From the NCBI GenBank assembly GCA_014376355.1, contig JACMRQ010000233.1, positions 1-33,717 on the forward strand: a DNA stretch of 33,717 bases, given 5' to 3'. The stretch's first letter is position 1. Each line of letters begins with the position of its first letter. The notes under the pieces were generated by a model. It ran no database searches. It was not told the DNA's origin and saw nothing but the letters and a program-made list of their open reading frames with translations. Positions 31,473 through 33,717 of the stretch are shown piece after piece. The position numbers and the translations under genes were made by a program. The stretch comes from Arcicella sp. (GTDB lineage: Bacteria; Bacteroidota; Bacteroidia; Cytophagales; Spirosomataceae).

Positions 31473-33717
31473 TTACCTAACCTCTACAACTTCTTCTCCT
31501 TCCAAATAAAGCAAAATTCCCTCTACATTTTGATGTCCCATGGCCCGATAAATATTCATATATTGTCGCACTTGTATTTTGTGCGAATCAGATTTTGAAC
31601 CCGTTTTGTAATCCAAAATTACGATTCGGTCTTTCAACCTCACAACTCTGTCGGGACGAAGCGGATTTCCTGTGGGCATCAAAATTTCTCGTTCATTTTT
31701 AACGAAATCTTGATGAACTGAAAAAAGCGGTTTGATTCTTTCTAAATTAATGATTTTAATGATATTTGCTCGTAAATCTTCTAATTCGCTTTCCATAATT
31801 AAGCCCTCTCTAACGGATTCTTCTAAGGCAAAATCAACGTCATAAATCGTTTTAATTTTAGCAAAAGTATTGTGGATTTTATTGCCGTAATCACGACTTT
31901 TCTCAAAGGTTTCAAGGTCAAAAAGGCGTTCAGCAGACTGTCTTAATTTTATCGTATTACTCTTTTCAGAACTTTCAATTGCCTGTATTTCAATTACTTG
32001 CAAATCTTTCTCAACCTCAAATTTTATTTTTTTATTTTCTCCCTGACTCACAATTTTAATAAATTTGTCTCCTTTCTCAATTTCAGGACATTCAGCATAT
32101 TGATATAATTGATACCCAACGGTTTTATCAAATCTGAAAACATCTTTTTTAACGATTAAATATAATCGGTCGGTTGGGCGAGTCAGGGCAACGTATAACA
32201 TATTAAGACTTTCTAAAAACGTTTTTTCCTTTTCTGCATGGTATTGAGGGGCAATTAACGTCTCCGCTAATTTGTTGGTAATTCGCAAAGGTGTTGTTTT
32301 TAAAGATGCTGTCAAGTTGGCTTCCAGTTCAACCTCTGACGGTAACTCTGCCCAAATCTCAGAGTACAAACTTGTGTCCATCGACCAATGACAATAGGGA
32401 ATTATCACAACTGGATATTCTAATCCCTTTGCCTTGTGTATGGATGTTACCGTCACCGCATTCTGACCATCAGGTGTGGAGATGGATAGAACGTTTTTTT
32501 TATATTCCCAAAATTGCAAGAAATCGGTAAGGTGGGTACTTTTCTTTGTCTGAAATTCAAGGACAACATCTAAGAATCTGAATAAAAAATCTAAGTCCTT
32601 GTAATGCTCAAAAAGATGAAAAGTGTTGATAATTTTCTCGGCCACCTCATATAAAGCCATCTGTTGCAAACGAAAGGAATGCAAATAATAACCTTGCTTT
32701 TCAATTAACTGATAAAATTGATTAACATCCTTATTTTCAATGGATTGCTTGATAATTTGATTGTCGTTGGTGTCAGGAATTCGCTGTAATACTACTCGAT
32801 AAAATAGATAAATTGCCTCATATTTTGATAAGATATTTTCTGGATTTTGAATTACCTTCATTAATGCCATGGTGAGATTGACAGCCTCGGAGAAATTCAA
32901 ATTTAATGAATCAGAAGAAATGACTTGAATATTTGCATCTTTCAAAGAATTGGCAATAATTCTGGCGTGTTGATTTTTGCGACAAAGAACGGCAATGTCC
33001 TTGTAGGAATAACCTGCCGAAAGGCTTTCTTCGATGATTTCAAGGGTTCTATTTAACATCAATTCATCTTCGCCTTCGCCCGTCAGAAAATCAATTTCCA
33101 CATGTCCACCTGATTTTGAGTTTTCGGGAATTTGTTGAGCAAAAAACTCATCATAAACCTTTGGTAAAATCGGTGCAATTGCCTCATTATTATCAGATTC
33201 TTTGATAAACTGAAAAAGATTGTTATTGAATTTTATAATCTCCTTGGCACTTCGATAATTGATTGTGAGATTTTCGGGTTTCAAATAGGGACGAATACTG
33301 GCATAGCGTTCTAACAAAAAGTCATTTTTTTCGTGACCTACTACCAAAGCCTTTAAATTCTCCTTGTGTAGATGAACAATCAATTCCATTTCGCCGCCTC
33401 TGAAACGATAAATGGATTGTTTGGCATCGCCAACTGCCAAATTAAAATGTCCATTTGCTAAGGAATTTTCTACTAAAGGCAGAAAATTATGCCATTGTAA
33501 AGTTGAAGTATCTTGAAATTCGTCAATGAGAATGTGGTTAAATTTTTCCCCCAAACGCTCATACACAAATGGAATTGGCTCAGTCATCACAATTTCAAAG
33601 ATTTTACGGTTAAATTCCGAAATATGAATCTGTCCCGTATCATTCTGAATATCAGCAATTTCCTTTTTTAATTGACTCAATAAAGCCAGCTTTTTAAGTT
33701 GTTTTGATATTTCTTTA
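31473..33717 (-). CDS. UvrD/REP-type helicase with C-terminal nuclease (AddA/RecB-like), partial
   Basis: The frame stays open to the right edge, so the listed start at 33680 is internal and the N-terminus with Walker A lies outside. About 748 residues are present. Helicase motifs seen are ILIDEFQDTSTLQW (motif II), GDAKQSIYRFRGGE (III), TINYRSAKEII (IV), VTSIHKAKGLEYPVVI (V) and LYVALTRPTDRLYL (VI). The C-terminal PD-(D/E)XK nuclease appears in RPDRVVRLKDRIVILDYKTG and IQVRQYMNIYRAMG. This order is that of the AddA/RecB-like subunit that resects double-strand ends for recombination. A partner AddB-type gene would be expected upstream, beyond the window. Confidence 0.92.
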   Translation of the reverse strand, partial: KEISKQLKKLALLSQLKKEIADIQNDTGQIHISEFNRKIFEIVMTEPIPFVYERLGEKFNHILIDEFQDTSTLQWHNFLPLVENSLANGHFNLAVGDAKQSIYRFRGGEMELIVHLHKENLKALVVGHEKNDFLLERYASIRPYLKPENLTINYRSAKEIIKFNNNLFQFIKESDNNEAIAPILPKVYDEFFAQQIPENSKSGGHVEIDFLTGEGEDELMLNRTLEIIEESLSAGYSYKDIAVLCRKNQHARIIANSLKDANIQVISSDSLNLNFSEAVNLTMALMKVIQNPENILSKYEAIYLFYRVVLQRIPDTNDNQIIKQSIENKDVNQFYQLIEKQGYYLHSFRLQQMALYEVAEKIINTFHLFEHYKDLDFLFRFLDVVLEFQTKKSTHLTDFLQFWEYKKNVLSISTPDGQNAVTVTSIHKAKGLEYPVVIIPYCHWSMDTSLYSEIWAELPSEVELEANLTASLKTTPLRITNKLAETLIAPQYHAEKEKTFLESLNMLYVALTRPTDRLYLIVKKDVFRFDKTVGYQLYQYAECPEIEKGDKFIKIVSQGENKKIKFEVEKDLQVIEIQAIESSEKSNTIKLRQSAERLFDLETFEKSRDYGNKIHNTFAKIKTIYDVDFALEESVREGLIMESELEDLRANIIKIINLERIKPLFSVHQDFVKNEREILMPTGNPLRPDRVVRLKDRIVILDYKTGSKSDSHKIQVRQYMNIYRAMGHQNVEGILLYLEGEEVVEVR

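Noticed and set aside
33681-33717. True start of the helicase-nuclease at 33680
   Set aside because: The frame continues upstream without a stop to the window edge and Walker A is missing, so the gene is simply truncated.

Overview
The window looks like a chromosomal segment of an AT-rich Bacteroidota, most likely order Cytophagales (Spirosomaceae-like: Emticicia, Arcicella, Flectobacillus and relatives). The evidence is a SusC/SusD pair, CarboxypepD_reg-type TonB receptors, promoter-like TTG / TAnnTTTG elements, the carboxynorspermidine polyamine pair, and weak Shine-Dalgarno sequences. Genus is not determinable by eye. There are no rRNA, tRNA, CRISPR or phage genes.

Layout. 1-1454 (-) is the 5' part of a secreted amidohydrolase, cut by the window edge. 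1785-7597 (+) is a nutrient-uptake locus: an ECF sigma factor with its own terminator, then an 89-residue protein resembling only the cytoplasmic N-terminal domain of a FecR anti-sigma factor, then SusC (without an STN signalling domain) and SusD. A 22-bp perfect LacI-type palindrome precedes the sigma gene. 7601-7717 is a nested inverted repeat that ends on the nspC stop codon. 7715-10388 (-) holds carboxynorspermidine synthase, a small Rpn-tail-like ORF and nspC: the aspartate-semialdehyde-dependent polyamine route. 10534-12430 (-) pairs a D-lactate dehydrogenase-like enzyme with a CbpA-like DnaJ.

12659-18940 is a stress/signalling island: two paralogous two-domain universal stress proteins (one on each strand) flank a PAS histidine kinase, a receiver-Crp/Fnr fusion regulator, a short AraC-type regulator and a tiny Cys-rich ORF. 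Both USP genes carry a matching CTGAT-N4-ATCAT box about 60-85 bp before the start codon, so they are the best candidate targets of the Crp/Fnr fusion. 18988-19427 is a decayed ISAs1-type transposase.

19596-33717 is all minus strand: an NlpC/P60 lipoprotein, a DinB-fold protein, a YqjM/NamA-type old yellow enzyme downstream of an EamA permease, a CHAD-like helical protein, YidC, a TonB-dependent receptor, CTP synthase, and an edge-truncated AddA/RecB-like helicase-nuclease. Clear hairpin terminators follow the sigma gene, susD, yidC, the TonB receptor and pyrG.

The most interesting signals are (i) the reduced trans-envelope signalling chain at the sus locus (sigma factor, anchorless anti-sigma domain, STN-less SusC) with a LacI-type operator in front, and (ii) the apparent kinase / Crp-fusion / twin-USP regulon. 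Every functional statement rests on reading sequence and family knowledge; no database search was run.
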